Origin: Sepiola atlantica
Lineage: Eukaryota; Mollusca; Cephalopoda; Sepiida; Sepiolidae
Assembly: GCA_963556195.1 (NCBI GenBank)
Contig: OY744525.1
Span: 78,217,844-78,281,843, forward strand
DNA length: 64,000 bases
Direction of reading: 5' to 3'
The position numbers were made by a program, and so were the translations under genes. The notes under the pieces are model-generated. The model was given only the letters and a program-made list of their open reading frames with translations. It was not told the DNA's origin and did no database searches. Below are positions 1 through 10,011 of the stretch, piece by piece (position 1 is the first letter of the stretch; each line of letters begins with the position of its first letter).

Positions 1-430
1 TTAGTAATATTTCAATAAATAAAGAATTATGCATGATACATGGATGAATATTCAGATATACATATTCCCTTTTATACATTTTGAATTAACATAAAATCAT
101 AACTGTCATGATGTTATAAGATTATGTTAATAGTAATATAAAATTGAAAATATTTTGGTATACTTACATAAGACACACATTTTGATAGGAAATTGAGAAA
201 ACACAGCCATTATGACATTGTTTAGATTTAAGAAAGAAAAGAACAAAGAGCTGAAATAACAAATTGCATTCTGGGAGTGTACATTTTTTTCTTAAATATA
301 ATTTATTGATTCCTTTTCTTTTTCAATGTTTATTTCTATATATTTTACTATGAAAAATGACTTAATAAAAAAAAATCAAAATAAAATTTAAAGATGTAAA
401 TTTTTCAATGACGATAGCCATTATGAATTG
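1..430. other. Non-coding flank upstream of Pcdh A
   Basis: No credible open frame is seen. The block at about 195-310 (a CCATTATGACATTGTTT-like motif, an A/G-rich stretch, then AAATTGCATTCTGGGAGT) resembles 14250-14345 upstream of Pcdh B in the same order. The similarity therefore begins about 250 bases before the conserved promoter element and probably marks an extended promoter region. Confidence 0.5.
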
Positions 431-470
431 TGGCAGCCATTGCTCACACAACAAATTCACTAGGACTGCT
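431..470 (+). promoter_or_regulatory. Conserved Pcdh upstream element, gene A
   Basis: This ~40-bp block begins TGGCAGCCAT and ends ACTAGGACTGCT. Close relatives lie at 14501-14540 (B), 31171-31210 (C) and, more diverged, 45400-45440 (D), each a fixed 140-180 bp before a good splice donor. Nothing else in the surrounding AT-rich DNA is conserved this well. The core GCAGCCAT reads ATGGCTGC on the other strand, which resembles a YY1-type site; that link is inference. It could be the core promoter or part of the 5' untranslated exon. Confidence 0.65.
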
Positions 471-609
471 GTACTTTTTCTCACATCAATGCAAATAAAC
501 AGACTTTTGTTTTGTATAATATTCATGCAAAACTACAGCTGCAATTTTTGTGAAAAAGAATGTAATTTTTACATCTTATCTCAAAATAATCACTAATAAT
601 TACAAAAAG
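471..609 (+). other. Predicted non-coding first exon of Pcdh A
   Basis: The segment after the conserved element runs to a strong donor (AAAAG|GTAAGA, exon end 609). The coding exon has a matching acceptor at 3496-3497 (TTGCAG). A first exon ending at the same distance from the element is predicted for B, C and D. The transcription start is not visible, so the left edge is a guess. Confidence 0.55.
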
Positions 610-3497
610 GTAAGATCATTTTCTGTTTGTTATTTTTATTGTTTATTGTATCACATATAAAAAAGTGTGTCTTATTTCAACACATTTTTTGTGATAAATT
701 TTCCATTTTTTTGTATAATAATACATTTCTCCTTAGATTACTTAGGATAAAGTATTTTACAATTTGTGAAAAAAATAATATGAAAGAATTCCTTACTTGC
801 CACTATTTAAATATTTCATCATTATTGATGAAGTGTTTGATTATGATTGTGCATTATGATTTAAAAAATGATTTGTTTAGTTAATTTTAACAAGTATTTA
901 CACTACTAAAATCATACTTATTGATAAATGCGATGTATAGTATAGAATAGTAACCGCTAAAATTGTAGTTTGCAGGATTTTTGTTGTTCTTTTGTAAAAT
1001 GTTATGTGGAAATTAAAGTATATTGCTTCCTTATCAATCATGAAGATTTTTTTATTTAATAATTTTATTAGATTTCTAAGTACATATAAAAATTCCTTAT
1101 AAACTGGTAAGTTTATCAGATAAAAATGGACATGCTAATTTAAATTTGTCCAGTTAATTAAGATAAAATGCAAGGGCACATTTTTTTTTTAGTTTTTAAA
1201 AAGTGATATTTTTTATTTATTGGTATCATTATATATTAAATCAAAATAAAATGTTGAAAATTATCATTTTCGAAAATCAGTTTGCTTTTTAGAATTAATT
1301 TCTACTATTTATTTTTGAAAAATAAAAAATAATTTTTAATTGTATTCATTTCTTGAATAAAAAAAACCAGCCTGTTTTGCTGATCATTTTTGTAATGTAT
1401 GCTTCACTTTATAAAATAAAATAATGATGATTTTATGGTCTTAAAAATTATTTTTCAAATAATTCTCAACATTTTATTCTCTTGACATATTTACATTACA
1501 TTGTTTAAAGTTCTTTTTATTATAAATTTCTATCAAATTTGATTATTTTGTCATAACCTTGCAGAAATATTCAATATCTTTCTTATATCTAAATTTTAAA
1601 TTTAATTATTGAAAATAAATTTAGAAATGAATCTCAACTCAGACAACTTTTATGCCTAGCAAGTAGTTTTAGTATTATTAATTTTTATACTTTCAATGTT
1701 TTTCTTCCTAAAAAAGGAAATTCATCCAATTTTAAAGAATTTTATTTATTGCTTATGAAATCTAATTTTATATAAATTTTTTACAATTCTAAATGTAAAC
1801 AATATTTACTCAACAAGGGTATATTTAACACTATCATTATTCATTAAAATCAATTAAAAAAATGATTATTTTATCCTTTGAGACAATATTCTGCATTTTG
1901 AACTAAGAATAAATTTTAAAAACATAAGTATACATATTAGAAATTTCAAAATTTAAATAACATATTCATTCAAAATCTTACATATATCTGGAATAGCCTT
2001 TTGTATTTGGCAAAGATGTTGATAATTTTTTGTTATACATTTTATTAAAAATATAACTTAATCATATTTTGTTGTACATTTAATTCATATTTAACTTGTT
2101 CTGACAGCTATAAAGGATGATGCCTTACTGCAAGATATTTCTAAAAATGTTCAGTGTATGAGCCAATGAAAAACAGATTCTTATACTGTAATCCTTTCAT
2201 GAATTTAAATACTTTTGGTAAAATATCATTCTAAAAGAATTATTAATTTCACATGTTTCCTAACATCAATATGCTATGAACTACAGTTTTCTAAAAACTT
2301 TTTTTCTTTTTCTTTTCACTTCTTTTTGTTCTGAGGTTTTCTCCATTCTCTTTTGCTTGTAACCTATTATCTGGTCATAGACATATTTCTAGAGCTCACA
2401 CATCTTTTATCTGTTTACTGTAAGAATCATATTTTAGAAGCACTTAATGAATGGTTCAGTATCTGATAATAATTTTATGCTGATTCTTGAAAAATTTGGT
2501 TTCATGTATTTTTTCCTAACAAGGGAAAGTACAGCATGAAGTTAATTTAGTGTAGGGCCTTATGTGTTAGTAGAGACAAAAATTTCAGTTTTCTGTGCCT
2601 AGTTTAATAAAAGGGATAACTATTCAGCTACTCTTCAGATTGTCGGGCAAAATTCAAATAAAAAAAGTTTAATGGGAAGTAGTTTAGTAGGTATAGTCTT
2701 AGTAGGATTGTTGATGCCTCACACACTCTCTGTCTCAAGCCGTTTGGCCATGTACAGCGTGCCATCTCTTGTATCAACTCCATAATGTGTCTGGATATCC
2801 CAGGCACTAGGGAAACTGAAGAAAACTTGTCTTGAGTGCGTAAGAAGCAATATCACTGCATGCAACCTGACTTATGTCAAATTTTTGGATCGGGACATAT
2901 AGAGAGCAGGTGTGAGACGTTGCCCAGTGTTGCCCACCCTGGAGTCTGGGACACAAGCAGCACTCTAAATATCAAAACTAAACAGCACTGATTTTTTCCA
3001 TTACTGCCATTTCTGTTAAAAAATATGAATTATCATGATTTTACAAAATATGTGAAGATAGGACAAAATGAATTCATTGTGTTAAGAAACAAGGCTTCGA
3101 GAGAATTCAAGGCAAAAAATTGTGAAACGTTATTGTCATGTTCGGTTCATTTAAGTCAGTGACAATTTATACAAATATAACACATTAGTTTATAGATATA
3201 GTAATAGATGTTGCAGATTTAGAAAATCCATTAGAAACACTAGTTTGAAATTCGAACAGATATGTAAATTTAGGGGCCGATGCACACAATCTCATTCTGA
3301 AGGAAGTTGTGATTGACAATCTCAAGACTAGCTGACTATTCTTTTTCCTGTACAATAGGCAGATAAGATACTGGTTATACAGAGAGCTAGTAGTTAACAT
3401 TAACACTTTATAATTTACTAGAAATGTTATTGTTCTTAAAATATTTCTATTTATTCAGAGGAATATTTAAAAAATAAAATTTTTTTTTAAATTGCAG
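610..3497 (+). other. Intron 1 of Pcdh A
   Basis: This is mostly AT-rich sequence without credible genes. A GC-richer island at about 2695-2975 stands out from its surroundings and looks like an old repeat insertion, but I cannot name it. The intron ends in a T/A-rich tract and TTGCAG. Confidence 0.5.
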
Positions 3498-3545
3498 ATT
3501 AATGGTTCATCTTGTCTTAGAAAACGCATCAAACCCAAGGAAAAA

Positions 3546-5984
3546 ATGTTAATTCAACTCTATTTTCTTCAGTTGCTTTTATGCAATTGTTTGGGTGTTG
3601 ATTTGACATTCAAAGTTGAAGAAGGAAAAAGTCCTGGCACTTACCTTGGAGACATTGCGGCTGATTCTAATGTGATGGATGATGTGGCCATACAAGATCA
3701 CAATCTCATTGCATTCAGTCTCATGGAACAAGATGGAACAAGCAGCTCTCCATTATTCCGGATTTCTAAAAATACAGGAAAACTATATACAGCACAAACA
3801 TTGGATGCTGAGTCATTGTGTACATTCAACAAAGAATGTTTTGTGATGATAGATGTTGCTGTTCAGAGAGAAAATACAATAAGCAGAATACTGGAAATCA
3901 AAGTAATAATTGAGGATGTAAATGACCATCAACCAGAATTCCCTGATAAACAAGTAACACTGGAGTTTGATGAAAATGACAAGAAAGGAACCAAAGTAAT
4001 TATTCCCAATGCCATAGACAAAGATGTTGGAGTTGTAAATTCTAAAATAACATATAAACTAAAGAAGGTCAACAAAGAACCATTTGCTCTGTTTGTCATT
4101 AAAAAAGTGGATGGTACATCAGATTTAAGTATTGTCTTGGAGGATGAACTTGATAGGGAAATAAAAGATTCTTACCTAATTCAGTTGATTGCAAAAGATA
4201 AAGGATCACCATCAAAACAAAGTATTTTACTTGTTCACATTTCAGTTACAGACATCAATGATAATATTCCAGTTTTCTCACAAAATGTCTACAATGTGTC
4301 TATAAAGAATAAACCAAGTGAAACTTCTTCCATTGCAACATTATCAGCCACAGATTTAGATTCTGGGAAAAATGGAAGAGTCACTTATCATTTTAGTACA
4401 AAAACAACTGATGTTGCTAAAAGTCATTTTAAATTAAATGAACAAACTGGACAGATTTTCTTGGAGAAGAGATTTACATCAAGTAATATGCAAACACATC
4501 ATCTATATGTTGAAGCTAAAGATGGTGGGATTCCATCACTTGAGTCTCTTGCTATGGTCATTGTTAATGTTATCAATCAACAAAATAATCCACCAATAAT
4601 TCACCTAAAGTTCTTATCAGCATCAGGAAAAGATTCAACATCAGTTTCTGAAGGAATCAAAATTGGCAGTTCCATTGCATATGTAAAAGTGACTGATCAT
4701 GATGTTGGACAAAATGGAGAAGTGAGTTGCAATCTGCATTATGATAAATTTAAACTACAAAGTCTGGACACTAAGAAATACCAAGTAATTGTGAAAAAAG
4801 CATTGGATAGAGAAAGAGAGGCAAAGCATGAAATTATCATCAGCTGTCAAGATAAAGGATCTCCTCCACTGCAAAGTAAGAGTAAGTTCTCTATCAAAGT
4901 GACCGATGTGAATGATGTAAGGCCACAGTTCTCTATGGAGACATTTAAGTTCTTGATTGAAGAGAATGAGAAGTCAAGATTTTCTGTTGGCTTCATCAAT
5001 GCAACAGACCCAGACCTGGGAGTTGGAGGGAAACTCACCTATTCTCTGCTCACAAATAACAAACAGTTTTTACCTTTCAAAATCAAAGATGATGGCATGA
5101 TTTCAGCCATTATGTCACTGGATCATGAGTTTCAAAACATTTACAAGTTTCAAGTATTTGTGAAAGATAATGGAATCCCATCTCTCAATAATACAGTCAA
5201 CGTCATTGTTGAAGTGACTGATAAAAATGATAATGCTCCGTATTTTACATTTCCCAGTGTCAATCCTTATAACATGGATGTTGTATATTACCGGCATCAT
5301 TCAAAGAACATCACTTGTGTAAAGGCAGCTGATGGAGATAGTCAAGAGAATGCATTTCTAAAATATGAAATAATCAGAGGCAATGACAAGCAGATGTTCA
5401 CCATCAACCAGTACACTGGTTTGTTAACTTTCAATCGGGTGCTTGCGCAACAAGATGCTGGTTCCTATGAGCTAGTGTTTGTTGTCAAGGATAGTGGTAG
5501 TCCAGTTCTATCAGCAACAACTAGTATGTTTTTCACTGTCACTGTAAGCAACAAGACATCAGAAATGCTAAGTGCCGTTCATACAATCACTGAAGATAAA
5601 GTTGATCTTACATCAGTGATTATTATTACGGTTGTAGCGGTGACTGTAGCAGTGATCATTACTGCTTCAATCTCGGTATGTATCATTCGCTGTAATGACC
5701 AGAGAAATGTGACATATGCCCATGCAATGGCACCAGCCAATGTTGGCGTTGTTGGTCCAAGTGGTAGATATATGAATGATCAGAGACATTTGATGTGTCC
5801 TTCAAAGCAGGGAATATCTTGGCCAACTGCTGTCAATGTAAACAAAAGCCAAGCAGATAAAATCAGAAATGCACATATAAATCAAGCCAGTGGTGAATCT
5901 CATCCTATTGTGAAGCTTCCTAACCAGCAACAAAGATCAACCTCTTTGCCACAAACACATACATCTACAAATGTTGAATCTCAG
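3546..5984 (+). CDS. Protocadherin A, large ectodomain exon
   Basis: Adhesion receptor of the clustered-protocadherin type, expected at neuronal cell surfaces for homophilic recognition. The exon starts at 3498 after TTGCAG; the first ATG is 3546 and opens with a hydrophobic signal peptide (MLIQLYFLQLLLCN). Six cadherin repeats follow: the EC1/2 linker DVNDHQPEF is at residues ~124-132, EC2/3 DINDN at 236-240, EC3/4 is degenerate (INQQNNPP, 343-350), EC4/5 DVNDV at 454-458 and EC5/6 DKNDN at 559-563. Cys92-x5-Cys98 in EC1 matches the CX5C loop typical of clustered protocadherins. One membrane span (~691-714) precedes a cytoplasmic start. The donor CAG|GTAAAT is phase 0. With exons 7898-8060 and 13571-13836 the protein is 955 aa. 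An upstream in-frame TTG lies across the acceptor and is not a start. EC4 to the membrane segment is almost identical in DNA to genes B and C. Confidence 0.93.
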
Positions 5985-6825
5985 GTAAATATGAGTTTAT
6001 TTCGCAATAGATTTTACATTATTAAATTTATATTTGGTTTAGAAAATTGTTTTATCTAGCCTATATCCATGCAATAGAAAAATGTCATTTTCTAATTCAC
6101 ATTAATATGAAAATAAATAAATATATGAAATAATTAAAAGTAAAAATATTATTTATTAGATTTACTATGGTAAAGTGTCTCAAATTAATTTTTTTTTTTA
6201 TTATTGTTTGTTTATTGTTTTTTGCTTAATACTTTTCGATTTATGTTTCGGAACTTTTGAGATGAGGATTTATAATTTGTTATTCCAAATTCCATACAGA
6301 TTCGTGAGTTAGACAGAAAGATTCGCGAGTTTGACTAGATACACCTGAAGAAGGTTGTAGAGGTGACATCCCCGAAACGTGAGAATAACATCCAATGAAA
6401 CAGTAGTCCAAATAATACAAATTCTCTATTGATGTTTTAAACCCTTAGAATTATTATTACTACTGCTACTAAATCGTCTATCCGAGATTTGTCAGTTGTT
6501 ATACCAACCGAGTGTTGCTTTGGTATCGTTCTGGCAACCTAGGAATCGACCTGAACCATCAGCCCCTTCTTTGTGAGAATGAGGTATGATCAGACTCAGT
6601 TTTAGGAGGTGCAGCCTCTCAAGCATTACCTTCTCCTTTGGGAGGGGACTGGTTTATTGCCAGTCTCCTGGTTCACCAGTTGTCATACCAGCCTTGGCAT
6701 CATTCTGGCAACCTAGGACTGTCTGGAATCACCAGTCTCTTCTTTGTTGGAATGAGATACAGTTTGGTCCCATCAGTCTAAAAGCATTTGCCATAAATAT
6801 ATATTAATACTCTCTCTCTCTAGAA

Positions 6826-7109
6826 AAAATGTGATACGTTGGGTCACCCACTGAGCTTGGGTTAAATTGTTAGACTCAGGAAAAAGTGAATTTTCAAAAC
6901 CAGGTAAATAAAAAAAAATCCCAAATTAGCCTCTTTCTGCTTGCTTGCTCTCTCAGATATACATATATACAATCACTCTCTCTTATACCTTTTTCTTCTC
7001 CAACTATGGGTTAAATAGTCTTACTGCCTGTGGTGATATTCCCTTTTGTTTATAATGGACTATTTTAATATTTTATTCTTTACTTTCGGTATTACTTTTG
7101 AATGTTAAC

Positions 7110-7144
<35 letters not shown>

Positions 7145-7252
7145 CAAAGAGAGAGAGAGAGAGACAAAGAGAGAGAGAGAGACAAAGAGAGAGAGAGAGA
7201 GACAAAGAGAGAGAGAGAGACAAAGAGAGAGAGAGAGACAAAGAGAAAGAGA

Positions 7253-7296
<44 letters not shown>

Positions 7297-7570
7297 GAGA
7301 GACAGACAGACACCATGCACAGAAAGAGTGACAGAAGGGAAAGTGATAGAGACCATATAAAATAAGAGGGGGGGGGGGGGCAAACAACATACACTGAGAG
7401 AGTGTGAAAAAGATAGAAAATTAGTAAGAGATGGGTTGCTTGATGAATTATTTGCAAATACAGCTAATTAGAAATTACAGCCAATTAGAACAATTAAAAT
7501 GTAAATTTTTTCAAACAGATCTCAATCCTGAAACCGACAAATATTTTAGCATGTATTTTATGTGATTAAA
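6826..7570. repeat. Dispersed repeat, copy 1
   Basis: The text around 6826-7090 and 7310-7570 recurs in the same order and orientation at 46687-47170. Shared words include TCTTTTTCTGCT-like and GGTTAAATAGT-like segments and TTTTAGCATGTATTTT at the right edge. Copy 1 is longer because a GA-rich microsatellite lies inside it. No coding capacity is seen; it is probably a non-autonomous mobile element. Confidence 0.55.
7110..7310. repeat. (GA)n/GACAAA microsatellite
   Basis: About 200 bases of GA repeats broken by CAAA and CAGA. All open frames here on both strands are low-complexity artefacts. A run of 13 G follows at about 7368-7380. Confidence 0.95.
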
Positions 7571-7897
7571 ATATATATGAAAAAGGTCTTATGAGAAACA
7601 AATGTTAATTAACTCAGCCTTTCTATAATAGTAGATAAATATATTCCATTAAAATCATAAATCATGCAAAAGATGTTTTAAGTTTAATTGCATTTTGAAA
7701 GTCGACAGTTTTGATTATTTTGTTTTTACAATTTTATCACAATTTACTATCTATACTTTTCTAGTGATAATGGAATATTAGACATTTAGTTTATACCAAG
7801 AAACAGAAAATTTAATTATTACTTAATTCATTTTTATATATGTAAGAAGTGTTTTAATTACATAATATAACTTTGATTTTTTTCTCTTGCTTAACAG

Positions 7898-8060
7898 GAA
7901 TACATCCAAGATGCAGTAATTCTATCAAATAGTCTCAAAACTAAATCTCCTCTTGCTACTTCTTCTGAATATCTCAACCATCCTTCACCAAAATTACCTC
8001 ATATTAAAGGAAAGAACAGCAAGAGGGAAGCAGACTCAATACGGGATGAAGAAATTTCTG
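7898..8060 (+). CDS. Protocadherin A, tail exon 2
   Basis: This 163-nt exon encodes about 54 residues starting EYIQDAVILSNSLK and containing NHPSPKLP. The acceptor CTTAACAG and donor TCTG|GTAAAT flank it. It enters in phase 0 and leaves in phase 1, exactly as the corresponding exons of B and C do. It shares only a weak pattern with those (the SPK motif and spacing), so this is the variable part of the cytoplasmic tail. It is too short to stand out without the gene model; reading frame and splice phase are the main evidence. Confidence 0.85.
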
Positions 8061-8803
8061 GTAAATATATATATATTTTTTGTCTTTGTCCCCTTGTCAT
8101 TATGATGTTATAACTCTGTGTCTAATTTTTAAGTTCTCAAAACCACCCACAAAATATTCTAACAACATTCTTGCATCTTATTTGGTATATATAAAGTAAT
8201 CTTAATTTTTCCCCTGTAAATTCAGCCATTATAAAAAAATAGGCGAACACTTCCTATGCAAATTTTTTCCACTCAACACCAACAGTACTTCCTACAGTGT
8301 TTCACAAAAATATTTTTACATTTTTAATTATTACAAAAATTATTACATTTATTCCGACATTGCTGCTTCTTCCAAGAACATCTTCAATATATAGGGTAGC
8401 AACCATATTCTCTCCCTCTCAATTTACAAACACGTCACCCTTTGACACCGAGTTATTTGTTTATAGAGACGACAGACTGTTATCGCACCGGTAGATTCCA
8501 TGATTCTGGGAATTCTATTCTGTAATTCTAGTTGCTTCATAATTATGTTTTGGGTAACCGCATTCAGTTTAAAACAAACACATTCGACGCCCCCCCCCCC
8601 ATGTTTCAACTCACAGGCAAGTATATTTTGGACATTGATCTTTTCAATTTATATTTTTATTCCTTATTTCCTGACGATATATTTTCTTATAGACTTTGTT
8701 AATAAGACAAACAGCTCAAATTTACTTAGTTATGCAGTTACGATGTGTCACTTTTACTTAGGCAAACACGCATATTTTCCATCATGATTGATTTTTTGGG
8801 GTC

Positions 8804-9891
8804 AAGTGGTTGCTAATTTCAGAATTTAAAAGAAAGGTCTTACTCCTGAAAAAATCTCAAAAAAATTAAAAATTATTCAAAAGTAAAATTACTATTCATG
8901 CTCTTGCAAAATAAACAGTGTGACTTCTTCATAGACCAAATAACATTATTTTCTTTGGAAATAAAAAACAATAACACAATCATTCTAATAAATAAAAAAA
9001 TTAAATAGTATGACTAAATATAAATGTTTACTTGCATTATTTGTCAGAGAATGAGATATTACATTTCTGAATATAAATGGCTGTTTGCTTTTCTTTTATT
9101 TATTATATTACTTGTGGAAAATCTTGCTATCCAAAAAAATTAAACATTGCCTTGCTGAAAAAGGAGTGCTTTATATGTGAATAAATAAATTTTTTTTTTC
9201 GGGATTATTCCATTCTAGGACACATTTTATAAACTAATCTACATTTCTAATAGTTCGTTTCCACAATTTCTTTATTTATACTTTTTCATAAAAACAAATA
9301 CACAACACAATGCCTGCCAGCCATTAAAACATTTAATTAGTGTTCTATTTTGAACTAAAATCTTTTGCTTTTGTTAAGCAAACACATCCCCCCCTCACTT
9401 CCAATAGAAATGCTAAAAATGATTCCAGAAACGGTTTTATTTCAGAGTTTCACGTGTACGATTGAATTTGTTATGACTTTAAGTTGTTTGAGTTTAAATA
9501 CGACTCATTTCAGTTTAACCCATCAAATATGTCAAATTCTACTTTTTTGGTGATTACATGTAAACAGTCAGAAAATATATCCGTCAAAAAGGGATTAAAA
9601 AAATATAAAATAAATATTTTAGATTTTAAGGATCACTTTTCTATATAAATTTAACATAAAATGAGCACCCTCTTCCTACCCAGTTAGCAGTAAATTGAGA
9701 CGTATAACCGAATGGATTCTCAATTTTTGGATGGAAAAATTGGGGTGGTGACATTTTAAATTTTTTTACTCATCCAAGTTAGTTTATTTTTGTTTTAAAT
9801 ATACATGAGAGGGGGGATTTACTTTTTAATAATTTTCAATTTTTTTTAAAGGTAAGACCTTTCTTTTAAATTCTGAAATCAGCGACCACTT
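8804..9891. mobile_element. Element with ~75-85 bp inverted ends
   Basis: The left arm (about 8804-8889, AAGTGGTTGCTAATTTCAG onward) is repeated as reverse complement at about 9820-9891 with few differences, including the word AATTTAAAAGAAAGGTCTTAC. The 1.1-kb interior has no long open frame, so this is a non-autonomous fold-back or MITE-like element. Exact ends and target duplication were not resolved. Confidence 0.6.
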
Positions 9892-10011
9892 TTTTTACAG
9901 ATATTTTTTTCATAGTTAAATCACTTTTTTATATTCCCCCGAGACACGGGTTCTGCTAGTTTGGTATAAAGCTATAAAAATTTACCACAAATACTCTCAA
10001 AATACTTTATA

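Larger units (their letters stand above)
5985..7897 (+). other. Intron 2 of Pcdh A with repeats
   Basis: The large exon's frame reads on for 75 bases to a stop at 6057-6059, so unspliced RNA would give a shortened tail. About 6330-6430 holds a CCTGAAGAAGG...CCGAAACG repeat of the kind seen at ends of retroelements. About 6480-6790 contains two similar copies of a TTGTCATACCA...TGGCAACCTAGGA unit and is partly similar, inverted, to 28195-28290. The acceptor is CTTAACAG at 7890-7897. Confidence 0.5.

Noticed and set aside
3492..3545. Start of the Pcdh A protein at a TTG before the ATG at 3546
   Set aside because: The first two codons lie in the intron (acceptor TTGCAG at 3492-3497), and the ATG at 3546 gives a proper signal peptide matching B and C.
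4847..5038. Identical 63-codon antisense frames inside all three Pcdh genes (also 16907-17098 and 33446-33637)
   Set aside because: They are the reverse strand of the homogenised EC4-EC5 coding block. Conservation is explained by the sense protein.
7073..7457. Several Leu-Ser-rich or Arg-Glu-rich frames
   Set aside because: These are translations of the GA microsatellite on both strands; low complexity with no real gene evidence.
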